Shown here piece by piece: positions 18,331-25,850 of a DNA stretch of 64,000 nucleotides (position 1 is the first letter of the stretch; every line of letters starts with the position of its first letter). A program made the position numbers and the translations under genes. This stretch comes from Propioniciclava flava (GTDB lineage Bacteria > Actinomycetota > Actinomycetes > Propionibacteriales > Propionibacteriaceae): positions 41,248-105,247 of the forward strand of contig NZ_PPCV01000010.1 of NCBI RefSeq assembly GCF_004126535.1, read 5' to 3'. Below the pieces are notes generated by a model. It made no database searches. It was given only the letters and a program-made list of their open reading frames with translations, and was not told the origin of the DNA.

Positions 18331-19439
18331 GCCCGGACCGCGCTGAGGAACGCCGTCACGACGAAGGTAAGCAAAGACAGCACGGTGATCACTGATCCGA
18401 TCTGCCAGGCAAGTCCCCGGCCCAGGGCGTCCCCGAGGACGCGCACCAACAGTCCCATATGCAGCAGGGCTAGTGGCAGCCACATCGCGGGGCGGTAAGG
18501 AAGTGGCCGTCCGAGGACGGCAGGAAAGATGAGGGGGGCGTGCGCCATGATCATGGAGACGCCGAATCCGAGGAACACGGCGTGGATCGCCACGTCGTAG
18601 ACGGCATCGTTGAGGGGAACGCCGCCGATGAGCCAGACAAGACCTGCGACGCCAAGCCAGCCGTACCCCGCGAGCAGGGCGGCGCCGTTGTATCGGCGCA
18701 GGCCGTGGGTGCGCACCATGCGGCGGGCCACGTCGTCGCGCATCAGCCACGCTGCGGTGGCCAGCACCGCCAGACCGAAGATGCGGCTTCCCACCGCGGG
18801 CCACAGCAGCGTCGCGGCTGCGCCTCCCACGAGCGCGGACGCTAATCCGACCAGCCGGGGCACGGCCCGGGAGCCGAGGGAAAGCTGGGCCAATTCGGCG
18901 CGTTCGGCTGCAATGGTCACGACGAGGAACGCCTCCAGCAGCGTCAAGATGGAGAAGACATCGACGCTCAGCCACAGGAACGCCGCCACCAGGGCAGGCA
19001 CGGTGGAGAGCACCTGAACGGCGACGAGCGGGAGTGGGGCGCGTCGCCACAACGCGAGGTAGACCAGCGCGAAGGCGAGGCAGCCCTCGATCAGGAGGAG
19101 TTGTCCCAGCAGGTGCGCTCCGGCGGCGAGGGCGATCCCTCCGCAACCGAGCAGCGCGGGGGCGAGGTAGGCCCAGCTTTGACGCAGCGCCTGGGCACGC
19201 TCCAAGGAGATGAGGGTGCCCATGAAACCGAGCGTCATCACCATGCCGTGCACCTGGGGCAGGTGTACCGCGGGGACGGGGGCCCAGACGCCGACCGCTA
19301 CGAGGGCGGCGTCCAGACCCGCCAGGAGGCAAACCCCTCCCAGGGCAAGCAACGCGACGCGAGGCAGCGGTGTGGTCACGGCGCGTGGTGTGGACTGCGG
19401 TGGAGCGGGGACTAGACGCGCGTGAAGGTGAGCGTCCAC
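18327..19439 (-). CDS. NnrS-like polytopic membrane protein
   Basis: A protein of up to 370 residues with about 11 hydrophobic segments. It carries VHGMVMTLGFMGTLISLERA near residue 63 and a late His pattern AIHAVFLGFGVSMIMAHAP, both reminiscent of NnrS haem-copper membrane proteins that act against nitric oxide stress during denitrification. It overlaps nirK by 4 bases, so it is made with it and probably deals with NO or assists NirK. GTG at 19439 gives a 28-base overlap with the DUF2249 gene; GTG at 19379 is an alternative that starts right before the first membrane segment. Family assignment is by pattern only. Confidence 0.7.
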   Translation of the reverse strand: MDAHLHARLVPAPPQSTPRAVTTPLPRVALLALGGVCLLAGLDAALVAVGVWAPVPAVHLPQVHGMVMTLGFMGTLISLERAQALRQSWAYLAPALLGCGGIALAAGAHLLGQLLLIEGCLAFALVYLALWRRAPLPLVAVQVLSTVPALVAAFLWLSVDVFSILTLLEAFLVVTIAAERAELAQLSLGSRAVPRLVGLASALVGGAAATLLWPAVGSRIFGLAVLATAAWLMRDDVARRMVRTHGLRRYNGAALLAGYGWLGVAGLVWLIGGVPLNDAVYDVAIHAVFLGFGVSMIMAHAPLIFPAVLGRPLPYRPAMWLPLALLHMGLLVRVLGDALGRGLAWQIGSVITVLSLLTFVVTAFLSAVRA

Positions 19440-19693
19440 GCCTCGGGTCCGCGTTCGCGGTAGCCGATTTCGATGGCGTCGCCGTAGGCCTCGCGGATCT
19501 GGGCCAGCAGCGGCAGCGGGTCGTGGGGGGCGATCAGGGCCATGGCGCGTCCGGGCGTCAGGGAGGCGAGGGAACCCAGGATGGCGGCGTGACGGATCGC
19601 GTGGGGGATCGTCCGGGCGTCCAGGACGGGAAGGTCCTCATCGTGGTGTCCGCAACCGCAGGTGGGGCGTTCGACGAGGGGCAGGTCGCTCAT
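19412..19693 (-). CDS. DUF2249 domain protein
   Basis: A 93-residue soluble protein. It starts with a Cys/His-rich stretch (PTCGCGHHDED) and continues with VLDARTIPHAIRHAAILGSL and APHDPLPLLAQI, the DUF2249 signature. Such domains are repeatedly found beside denitrification and hemerythrin-type genes; the biochemical role is not established, though the TusA-like fold and Cys/His cluster suggest metal or sulfur handling. It is the first gene of the minus-strand nitrite reductase operon and starts 94 bases from the palindromic site. Confidence 0.85.
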   Translation of the reverse strand: MSDLPLVERPTCGCGHHDEDLPVLDARTIPHAIRHAAILGSLASLTPGRAMALIAPHDPLPLLAQIREAYGDAIEIGYRERGPEAWTLTFTRV

Positions 19694-19770
19694 GGGTCAT
19701 CTCTTTTCTCGATAGGCGAGTGTGGTCGGCCCCGGTGAGTCCAGGCGGGGCCGACCCGCCCCACCATTGT

Positions 19771-19786
19771 TACATAGCCATATGTA
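19771..19786. promoter_or_regulatory. Palindromic operator between the nir operon and its regulator
   Basis: TACATA, four bases (GCCA), TATGTA form a perfect inverted repeat in an AT-rich stretch of an otherwise GC-rich region. It lies 15 bases before the regulator start and 78 bases before the DUF2249 start, suited to control both divergent units. The same stretch may contain -10 elements for both directions. Confidence 0.6.
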
Positions 19787-19800
19787 TTTAATCTACTAGA

Positions 19801-20442
19801 GTGGGTCCCATGACGCCCCCCCGCCTCGGCCCGGCGCGCACCCACGCCTCACCGCTCCCCCCTGCCCGCGCCCGGGTGGCTGCGGCGGTGGCTGACCTTG
19901 GCCCTGGCGTCCCGCTCAGCGGGCTGGTCGACCGCCTTGGCGGGCATCCGAACGCGACGCGCGCCCACCTGGAGGCGCTGCAGGTGGCGGGTTTCGCCAC
20001 GGCGACCCCCTTACCGAGCGAAGGTCGCGGACGCCCCGCCCTGGGCTACACGCTCACCGCGTCCGGCCAGGCGGCGCTGCGCGGGGATCCCACGGTGACC
20101 GCCTACGCCGAACTGGTGGGCGCTCTGGCTGCTCACCTGGACCACGAGCCGGACGCCGCCGCCCAGGCGCGCGCGATCGGCCAGACGTGGGGGCACGCCA
20201 AGACCCGTCACGCCACCCCTGATGACGCCATACGTCTGCTGAGCGATCTCGGATTCTCCCCCGCCGTCGAGGGGCGCACCGTCTGGCTGGGCACCTGCCC
20301 GCTCCTGGACGCCGCCCAAGAGCACCCCGACGTGGTCTGCGCCGTTCACGCGGGCCTGGTGCAGGCGACCTCGGGGGACGCCGACGCCGAGCTAGCCCCG
20401 TTCGCCGTCCCAGGTGCTTGCAGGATCCGCTTCACGCACTGA
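19801..20442 (+). CDS. ArsR/SufR-like winged-helix regulator of the nitrite reductase operon
   Basis: A 213-residue regulator. Residues 20-85 form a winged helix (SGLVDRLGGHPNATRAHLEA as the recognition region, then GRGRPALGYTLTASG as the wing). The C-terminal half contains TCPLLDAAQEHPDVVCAVH and a last Cys in PGACRIRF. A pair of Cys about 14 residues apart followed by a third Cys resembles the iron-sulfur ligand pattern of SufR-type regulators, so it may sense redox state or NO (inference). GTG at 19801 has no ribosome binding site and may be leaderless; ATG at 19810 is the alternative. Its end overlaps the convergent transporter gene by 51 bases. Confidence 0.8.
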   Translation: MGPMTPPRLGPARTHASPLPPARARVAAAVADLGPGVPLSGLVDRLGGHPNATRAHLEALQVAGFATATPLPSEGRGRPALGYTLTASGQAALRGDPTVTAYAELVGALAAHLDHEPDAAAQARAIGQTWGHAKTRHATPDDAIRLLSDLGFSPAVEGRTVWLGTCPLLDAAQEHPDVVCAVHAGLVQATSGDADAELAPFAVPGACRIRFTH

Positions 20443-21360
20443 CCCCGGCTCGTCGCCGGTGGCTCTCACGGGCCACGCCACCAGCGCAACCGCCGACAGC
20501 AGCAGCCCCGCACCGAGGACGCCGGCCGCCCCGAGCCGCTCCCCCAACACGAGCGCCGCGAGGATCGCGCCGGTGACCGGCTCCAGCAAGGCGACCAGGA
20601 CACCCGTGGTCGAGCTTTGGGAGCCCAGCCCCACGAAGAAGGCTGCATAGGCCAGCGCGGAGGGGATCAACCCGAGCAGCAGCACCCAGGTGACGGCCTC
20701 GGGGGCGGGGGCGAAGACGACCGGGCCGCCCAAGAGCCCGGCCACCGCCAGCACGGCACTCCCGCCGAGCAGGAACGACCCGGCGGTGCCAGTGATGGTG
20801 TCAAAGTCGGGCTCAGGCCGCGCCCCCAGCAAGCTGATGAGGGCGAAGGCGGCACCCGCGATGACGGCCAAACCACAGCCCAGCAGTGCGTCAGCGGGAG
20901 CGATCCCGGCGGGCGGCGTCCCCATGAACAGCACGAGCCCCACCGCCGTGCAGCCCAGGGCGGCCAGCAGCCTGGGACGCAGCCGCTGGCGCCCGGTAGC
21001 CAGGTCGGCACCGAGCACGAACACCGGGGAGGAGCCGATCGCGACCAGCGTGGCGACCGAGACCCCCACCGTCCCTACGGCGCTGAAGAACGCCCACTGG
21101 TAGACCGCGGACGCCGCCCCCACGGCGATCAGGCGGGTCCACCCCGGTCGCGTCTGGGGTGGGCGGAATCGGCGCAGCACGCACGCGAGCACGCCCAGCA
21201 GGACACCACCCACGAGGATCCGGTAGCCCGCCACCGACAGGAACGGCAGCCCGGTGGCGGCGACGAGCAGCGTCCCGAGCGTCCCGGAGGTGCCCCAGGC
21301 CACCCCGGCGACGATCAGGGCGATCATGCCCCCAGCGGGGGTGCGCCGCGCGTCCAGCAT
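20392..21360 (-). CDS. EamA-family (DMT) transporter
   Basis: A 322-residue membrane protein with about ten hydrophobic segments in two EamA repeats. The first starts IVAGVAWGTSGTLGTLLVAA and the second is recognised by GLIPSALAYAAFFVGLGSQS and ALLEPVTGAILAALVLGERL, a classic DMT signature. Members export metabolites such as amino acids; the substrate is unknown. It starts 5 bases after purB on the same strand and is probably co-transcribed with it. Its C-terminal codons overlap the convergent regulator gene. Confidence 0.9.
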   Translation of the reverse strand: MLDARRTPAGGMIALIVAGVAWGTSGTLGTLLVAATGLPFLSVAGYRILVGGVLLGVLACVLRRFRPPQTRPGWTRLIAVGAASAVYQWAFFSAVGTVGVSVATLVAIGSSPVFVLGADLATGRQRLRPRLLAALGCTAVGLVLFMGTPPAGIAPADALLGCGLAVIAGAAFALISLLGARPEPDFDTITGTAGSFLLGGSAVLAVAGLLGGPVVFAPAPEAVTWVLLLGLIPSALAYAAFFVGLGSQSSTTGVLVALLEPVTGAILAALVLGERLGAAGVLGAGLLLSAVALVAWPVRATGDEPGSVREADPASTWDGERG

Positions 21361-21365
21361 CGCGC

Positions 21366-22799
21366 CTAGAGCACGTCGCCGGGGGCGTAGACGGCACCCT
21401 CAGGATGGGCGGCGGCCAGTTCGGCGACCCGGGCGGCCAGGGCGTCCACCTGGGCGGCGGCCGATCCGGTGAGTTCGAGGGGGTTCGCGACGGCGGCGTC
21501 CAGCACCTCGCGGGAGACGCCCAGGCGCGGGTCGGCGGCGAGCCGATCGAACAGGTCGTTGTCTTTGCGGCCGGTGCGGCGCATCTCCAAGGCGACGGCG
21601 ACGGCGTGCTCCTTGATGGCCTCGTGGGCTTCCTCGCGTCCCACGCCGTGCTGGACGGCGGCCATGAGCACCTTGGTGGTGGTCAGGAACGGCAGGTAGC
21701 GCTGGAGTTCGGCCTCGATGACAGCCGTGAACGCCCCGAACTCGCCCAGCACGGTCAGGAACGTCTCGAACAGCCCGTCCAGGGCGAAGAAGGCGTCGGG
21801 CAGGGCGACGCGGCGCACCACCGAGCAGGACACGTCGCCTTCGTTCCACTGATCCCCGGCGAGCTCGCCGACCATGGACAGGTAGCCGCGCAGCACCACC
21901 GACAGGCCGTTGACGCGCTCGCACGAGCGGGTGTTCATCTTGTGCGGCATCGCCGAGGAACCGACCTGGCCCTCCTTGAACCCTTCGGTGACCAGTTCGG
22001 CTCCGGCCATGAGCCGGATCGAGGTGGCGACGTTGGAGGGGGCGGCGGCAGTCTGTACGAGGGCGGCCAGCACGTCGAAGTCCAGCGAGCGCGGGTACAC
22101 CTGGCCGGTGGACGTGAGCACCCGGGTGAACCCGAGGTGGGCGGCGACCCGGCGTTCGAGTTCGACGAGCTTGGCGGCGTCCCCGCCGAGCAGGTCAAGC
22201 ATGTCCTGGGCAGTACCGACGGGGCCCTTAATGCCACGGGCCGGGTAGCGGCCGATCAGCTCGTCGACCCGCTCGTAGGCGACCAGTAGTTCGTCGGCGG
22301 CGGTCGCGAACCGCTTACCGAGGGTCGTCATCTGGGCGGCCACGTTGTGGGAGCGCCCGGCGATGGGCTGGTCGCGGTACTGCACCGCGAGCCGAGCGAG
22401 AGAAACCAGCACGGTCACGATGCGTTCGCGGACCAGCTTCAGCGAACTGAGCGCCTGGTACTGCTCAATGTTCTCGGTGAGGTCGCGCGAGGTCATCCCC
22501 TTGTGGACGTGCTCGTGACCGGCGAGCGCGTTGAACTCCTCGATACGGGCCTTCACGTCGTGGCGGGTGACGCGCTCCCGGGCCGCGATGGAGTCCAGGT
22601 CGACCTGCTCCAGGACGCGGTAGTAGTCGGCCAGCACGGCGTCGGGATCGTCCCCGCCGAAGTCCACCCCGAGGTCACGCTGGGCCTCCAGTACGGCCAG
22701 CCACAGCCGCCGCTCGGCGACGATCTTGGCTTGCGGGCTCCACAGCTCCCGCATCGCGGGCGACGCGTAGCGGCTGGCGAGCACGTTGGGGACGGTCAT
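21366..22799 (-). CDS. purB: Adenylosuccinate lyase
   Basis: A 477-residue fumarase/aspartase-superfamily lyase that releases fumarate from SAICAR and adenylosuccinate. The N-terminal MTVPNVLASRYASPAMRELW, the His-containing TSRDLTENIEQY, AGRSHNVAAQMTTLGKR and the flexible signature loop GSSAMPHKMN near residue 275 are all present. ATG at 22799 was chosen because AAGGAG lies just upstream; the frame stays open for 200 codons further upstream but without any family similarity. The protein belongs to the long actinobacterial type. It leads a two-gene unit with the EamA transporter. Confidence 0.96.
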   Translation of the reverse strand: MTVPNVLASRYASPAMRELWSPQAKIVAERRLWLAVLEAQRDLGVDFGGDDPDAVLADYYRVLEQVDLDSIAARERVTRHDVKARIEEFNALAGHEHVHKGMTSRDLTENIEQYQALSSLKLVRERIVTVLVSLARLAVQYRDQPIAGRSHNVAAQMTTLGKRFATAADELLVAYERVDELIGRYPARGIKGPVGTAQDMLDLLGGDAAKLVELERRVAAHLGFTRVLTSTGQVYPRSLDFDVLAALVQTAAAPSNVATSIRLMAGAELVTEGFKEGQVGSSAMPHKMNTRSCERVNGLSVVLRGYLSMVGELAGDQWNEGDVSCSVVRRVALPDAFFALDGLFETFLTVLGEFGAFTAVIEAELQRYLPFLTTTKVLMAAVQHGVGREEAHEAIKEHAVAVALEMRRTGRKDNDLFDRLAADPRLGVSREVLDAAVANPLELTGSAAAQVDALAARVAELAAAHPEGAVYAPGDVL

Positions 22800-23231
22800 C
22801 GGTTCTCCTTGCACGGCTGACGGCAACGCCGTCATTGTCCCACGCCGCTCGACGCGGTGGCATCTCGCCCCAGACGTGGCCAACCCCGGCGTCGAGCGAC
22901 CTGCTGTGCCGGCCCCGGAGCGGTGATACTCGGTGAAAACAACACGAATCCCGAACTTCGCAATGCACAGAAAGGACCAGCACCTCGAAGTAGTCGGGCC
23001 ATTCCGAGTCGACTCATTCATCATGCGCCAGAAACCATCCTTAACACGCCTCAGTACAGCCCAGATACGCGACGCACCATCCCCCAAGGAGGCGACCCCG
23101 ATGAAGACCATGCTCACGTTCACCCATCTCGCGCTGGTCGGCATGGTGTTCTCTCTTGCCCCGCCCCTCGCCCTGGGCCTACGGCGGGGGTGGCTGGAGT
23201 GCCCCTCTCTGCGAGGAACTAAAATAGCCTC
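22800..23231. other. 432-base intergenic region with a possible small ORF
   Basis: Most of this stretch shows no recognised gene, and GC content drops from about 22920 on. A plus-strand frame from ATG at 23101 to 23250 (49 codons, start MKTMLTFTHLALVGMVFSLA) has AAGGAGG at 23086-23092, a good ribosome binding site, and a hydrophobic N-terminus. It overlaps the next gene by 19 bases and matches no family I know, so I do not call it a gene. Confidence 0.3.
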
Positions 23232-23453
23232 ATGCCCCAGAGGAGAATAGTCGTCGAGTTCGATCAGGATCCCACGGCCAACGCAGCAGCGATCACATTC
23301 GACACTTTGCCACCCACCCGCAACCTCGAACAGTACGTCATCGAGAATGCAGTAGGGGATATCATCGCCAGCATCACGTTTTCCCCTTCCGGCGCATTGT
23401 TCCAAGTTGAACTACTCGATGCGGAACGACAGATCCCCGACTCCTTGCGTTGA
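23232..23453 (+). CDS. Small DUF2283-like protein
   Basis: A 73-residue protein, MPQRRIVVEFDQDPTANAAA at the start and ending with DIIASITFSPSGALFQVELL and DAERQIPDSLR. The last part matches the DUF2283 pattern (an internal strand, a Gly turn, then Glu-Leu-Asp-Ala and a C-terminal Pro). Function is unknown; some relatives sit in toxin-antitoxin or phage contexts, but no partner is visible here. Base composition is less GC-rich than that of neighbouring genes, which may mean recent acquisition. GAGGAA lies about 12 bases upstream of ATG. Confidence 0.55.
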   Translation: MPQRRIVVEFDQDPTANAAAITFDTLPPTRNLEQYVIENAVGDIIASITFSPSGALFQVELLDAERQIPDSLR

Positions 23454-23752
23454 CACAACCAACGGACACCGAAAAGCACGCACGTTCAGGGCCATCGAGG
23501 CGCGCAGGGCTCTCCGTACCCGAGCGCCGGTCCGATGCGCGTAGCGACGCTCAGGTGGCTGCACCGCCTCGCCGACATTCAAGCCCACGGCGGTCGCCGC
23601 AGTGGCCACCCGTAGAGCCATGCGCCGGCCCTCTTCTGCCCACGGTCACCCGTCTGGGTGAGCGTGCCCGGTTGCCTCACGCGACGCGACGCGCAACGCT
23701 GGCTGGGCAGACCTTCCGCGTCCCGGCGCGGACTTCCCTTTCAGGAGCACTC
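23454..23752. other. 299-base gap upstream of the L,D-transpeptidase gene
   Basis: The plus-strand frame of the downstream gene is open across this region, but the stretch encodes Arg/Ser/Pro-rich sequence without family similarity and the lipoprotein signal starts only at 23753. CACCC at 23649-23653 and GGGTG at 23656-23660 form only a weak stem. I see no convincing gene or site. Confidence 0.5.
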
Positions 23753-24727
23753 ATGTCGCGCCGCCGTGCCGCCGTCGTCTTGGCCCTCGTGCCGCTGCTC
23801 GCCGCGTGCGCCACCCTGCCACCGCAGGCGGCCGTGGCTCCGACCACTCCGGCCGTTGCCTCGTCTCCTCTGGCGGCACCGCAGGCAACTGTCGAAGAGT
23901 TCCCTGCACCGCTGCCTGCTCCGGCTTCGTCGTCGGCCACCGCGGCACCCAGCGCCACCGCACAACCCGCCGCCACCAGCGCGAAGCCCTCCGCCACCGC
24001 GAAACCCTCGGCCACCGCGACCGCGAAGGCTTCGGCCACACCGAAGGCCTCCGCCTCCGTCGCCCCCAAGAAGAGCCCCTCGGCCCCAGTGGACGCGTCG
24101 GCGTGCACGGGCACCACCTTGGCGCTCAACGCGAAGGGGGATTGCGTCGCTGTGGCACAGAAGTTGCTTTCCGCAGCGCAGGTGCTGAGCGGATCGGCGA
24201 ACGGGACGTTCGCGCAGTCCACCGCCAACGCCGTGTTGAACTACCAACGCTCCCGCGGCCTGACCGACAACGCGGTCATCGGCCCCGAGGTGTGGGCGGC
24301 ACTCACTGCGGGCAAGCCAGCCCAGGCCGGTGCCCCCGCCGCCTGCTCAGCTTCCGGGGTGGTGTTGTGCGCCAGCAAGGGCGCCCGCACCCTGACGCTG
24401 CTGCGCGACGGGCAGGCCGTCAAGACGATCAACGTCCGCTTCGGCGGCATGACCCGCGACGACAATGGCAAACTGCGGATCTTTCCGACCGTCAGCGGCA
24501 AATACAGCGTGTACGCCAAGGACGCGAAGGCGTTCTCGGATCGCTGGGAATCCTCCATGCCTTACTCGATCAAGTTCAACCCGAACATGTATGTGCACTA
24601 CTCGGGCGACTTCGCCAAGCGCGGCTACGCCGGCTCGAGCCACGGCTGCATCAACGTCGGCAACCTGAACGACGCGAAGTGGTTCTTCGACAACACCCCG
24701 GTCGGAGCCAAGGTCGTCGTCTACTAG
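23753..24727 (+). CDS. L,D-transpeptidase lipoprotein with a peptidoglycan-binding domain
   Basis: A 324-residue exported protein. The signal MSRRRAAVVLALVPLLAACA ends in a lipobox Leu-Ala-Ala-Cys. Residues 35-115 are a low-complexity Ala/Pro/Ser/Thr linker (wall-spanning). Residues 118-185 form a peptidoglycan-binding domain (VAQKLLSAAQVLSGSANGTF, LNYQRSRGLTDNAVIGPEVW). The C-terminal YkuD catalytic domain shows YVHYSGDF and the active-site SSHGCINVGNLNDAKWFF with Cys nucleophile. It should make 3-3 cross-links or anchor proteins in the cell wall. ATG at 23753 with AGGAGC upstream places the signal at the N-terminus. The next gene follows after 5 bases. Confidence 0.92.
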   Translation: MSRRRAAVVLALVPLLAACATLPPQAAVAPTTPAVASSPLAAPQATVEEFPAPLPAPASSSATAAPSATAQPAATSAKPSATAKPSATATAKASATPKASASVAPKKSPSAPVDASACTGTTLALNAKGDCVAVAQKLLSAAQVLSGSANGTFAQSTANAVLNYQRSRGLTDNAVIGPEVWAALTAGKPAQAGAPAACSASGVVLCASKGARTLTLLRDGQAVKTINVRFGGMTRDDNGKLRIFPTVSGKYSVYAKDAKAFSDRWESSMPYSIKFNPNMYVHYSGDFAKRGYAGSSHGCINVGNLNDAKWFFDNTPVGAKVVVY

Positions 24728-24732
24728 CGGCC

Positions 24733-25311
24733 ATGCACACGCTCGTCCGTCTCGGGCTGGCCGGAGGCGCCGTCGCGGCGGGGACCGGCGCGGCGATCGC
24801 GCTCGTGCTGGGGCAACGGCCCCGTCCGGTCACCCCGACGCCGTCCGCACCGGCCACCGAGTCGGTAGCGACCGACGCCTACTCGCCGAGCAACCCGACG
24901 CCGACCTGCCCCGACGGCTCGTCCGTGTTCGTGTACGGGCGCACCGATGCGGCCGCCGGCGCCCGGTATCAGGCCGTCGGGTTCCGCAACTGCGGTCGTC
25001 CGGAGACTCTGCGCCTGGACCAGTTGCCCGACATGGCGGTGACGAACCGCGACGGAACCCTGGGTGCCCCCGTGGTCACCCGTCAGTTGCGCGCCTCGGT
25101 GGACGTGAAGCCGGGCGAAACGGCCTGGTTCCTGTTCAAGTACCGGGGCGGGGGCAGCTCCGAGGAGCCCGGGCAGCGGGCGGCGACGGTGACCTTCACC
25201 CTCCCCGGCCTCGGCGCGGGCGTCCTGGAGGGCACCACGGATCTCGCACCCGACTCGCCGGTCACGCTGCGCGGCTGGTCGCTCGACCCGAGCGACGCCG
25301 TCAACGGCTGA
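24733..25311 (+). CDS. Secreted or membrane-anchored protein of unknown function
   Basis: A 192-residue protein with an N-terminal hydrophobic segment (LVRLGLAGGAVAAGTGAAIA) serving as signal or anchor. A Pro/Thr linker follows, then a beta-rich domain with two Cys (TPTCPDGSSVFVYG and FRNCGRPETLRLD) that could form a disulfide. The VGFRNCG block and late TAWFLFKYRG recall DUF4232-type extracellular domains, but I am not certain. It starts 5 bases after the L,D-transpeptidase, so the two are likely co-transcribed and act together at the envelope. There is no obvious ribosome binding site, which supports coupling. Confidence 0.7.
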   Translation: MHTLVRLGLAGGAVAAGTGAAIALVLGQRPRPVTPTPSAPATESVATDAYSPSNPTPTCPDGSSVFVYGRTDAAAGARYQAVGFRNCGRPETLRLDQLPDMAVTNRDGTLGAPVVTRQLRASVDVKPGETAWFLFKYRGGGSSEEPGQRAATVTFTLPGLGAGVLEGTTDLAPDSPVTLRGWSLDPSDAVNG

Positions 25312-25333
25312 CCCCGCCGACGCCCCTCCTCCC

Positions 25334-25418
25334 CGCCGACGACGTCGAGTTACTGCGCCGACGACTTCGAGTTACGCCGCCGAGGACTTCGAGTTAACCC
25401 GCCGAGAACTTCGCGTGT
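25334..25418. repeat. Left array of 19-base repeats (four copies)
   Basis: Units related to CGCCGAGGACTTCGAGTTA lie at 25334-25352, 25356-25374, 25378-25396 and (degenerate) 25400-25418, spaced by 3 bases so that the period is 22. The array starts just after the stop of the preceding gene and ends 15 bases before the DUF6582 stop. The same unit occurs in inverted orientation at 25767-25847. Confidence 0.85.
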
Positions 25419-25432
25419 CGGCGTCCAAGGGC

Positions 25433-25672
25433 TCAGTGGCCCAGCTCGCGCCAACTCTTCTCGGAGACCTCGATGCCGTGCTTCTTCGCGGCCGCGAGCA
25501 GGCGCTTCCACGCGGTATCGCGCTCTGCGTCCGTCACGTCCTCGACCTGATCGAAGCGGGCGATCGCGTTGCGGATGTGGCTGTCGTCCTCCATGGGGAG
25601 CTTGCGCTGCTTCTCGAAGGCGAAGGCGGAATCGGGAAGATCGTCGCGCTCTTCTTCGTCCAGTCGTGCCAT
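25433..25672 (-). CDS. DUF6582-like small protein
   Basis: A 79-residue, highly charged protein: MARLDEEERDDLPDSAFAFE, then MEDDSHIRNAIARFDQVEDV and a C-terminal KKHGIEVSEKSWRELGH. The DLPDSAFAF plus HIRNAIARF pattern matches a widespread family of small proteins found in phage and chromosomal settings (DUF6582), often fused or linked to structural or DNA-handling proteins; its role is unknown. GAGGAGG precedes the ATG at 25672. The gene is isolated between two inverted repeat arrays, which may mark it as a cassette. Confidence 0.75.
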   Translation of the reverse strand: MARLDEEERDDLPDSAFAFEKQRKLPMEDDSHIRNAIARFDQVEDVTDAERDTAWKRLLAAAKKHGIEVSEKSWRELGH

Positions 25673-25766
25673 GATCACTGCCTCCTCGGGGTTCGGAGTG
25701 TTCACCATCGAGTGTGCCACCAGGAGGGCGCGTCCGAAAGCGCACGTCACGAGTTCAGGCGTGCCG

Positions 25767-25847
25767 CCGAAGTCCTCGGCGGCGTAACCCGAAGTCCTCG
25801 GCGCGGTAACCCGAAGTCCTCGGCGGGGGGAGCCGAAGTCCTCGGCG
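25767..25847. repeat. Right array of repeats, inverted relative to the left array (four copies)
   Basis: Units of CCGAAGTCCTCGGCG, usually preceded by TAAC or AG, lie at 25767-25781, 25785-25803, 25807-25825 and 25831-25847. TAACCCGAAGTCCTCGGCG is the reverse complement of the left-array unit apart from one base. The array ends 4 bases before the GNAT stop codon. Confidence 0.85.
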
Positions 25848-25850
25848 GGG

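Noticed and set aside
18331..19332. In-frame upstream extension of nirK giving a 1212-residue protein
   Set aside because: The extension is Arg/Pro-rich, overlaps the NnrS-like gene in another frame and has no family similarity; the ATG at 18330 with a 4-base overlap fits the operon.
22800..23405. In-frame upstream extension of purB by about 200 codons
   Set aside because: The AAGGAG-preceded ATG at 22799 gives the standard N-terminus; the upstream codons lack any similarity.
25334..25847. CRISPR array
   Set aside because: Repeats are about 19 bases with spacers of only 3-5 bases, there are no cas genes, and the two groups are in opposite orientation.
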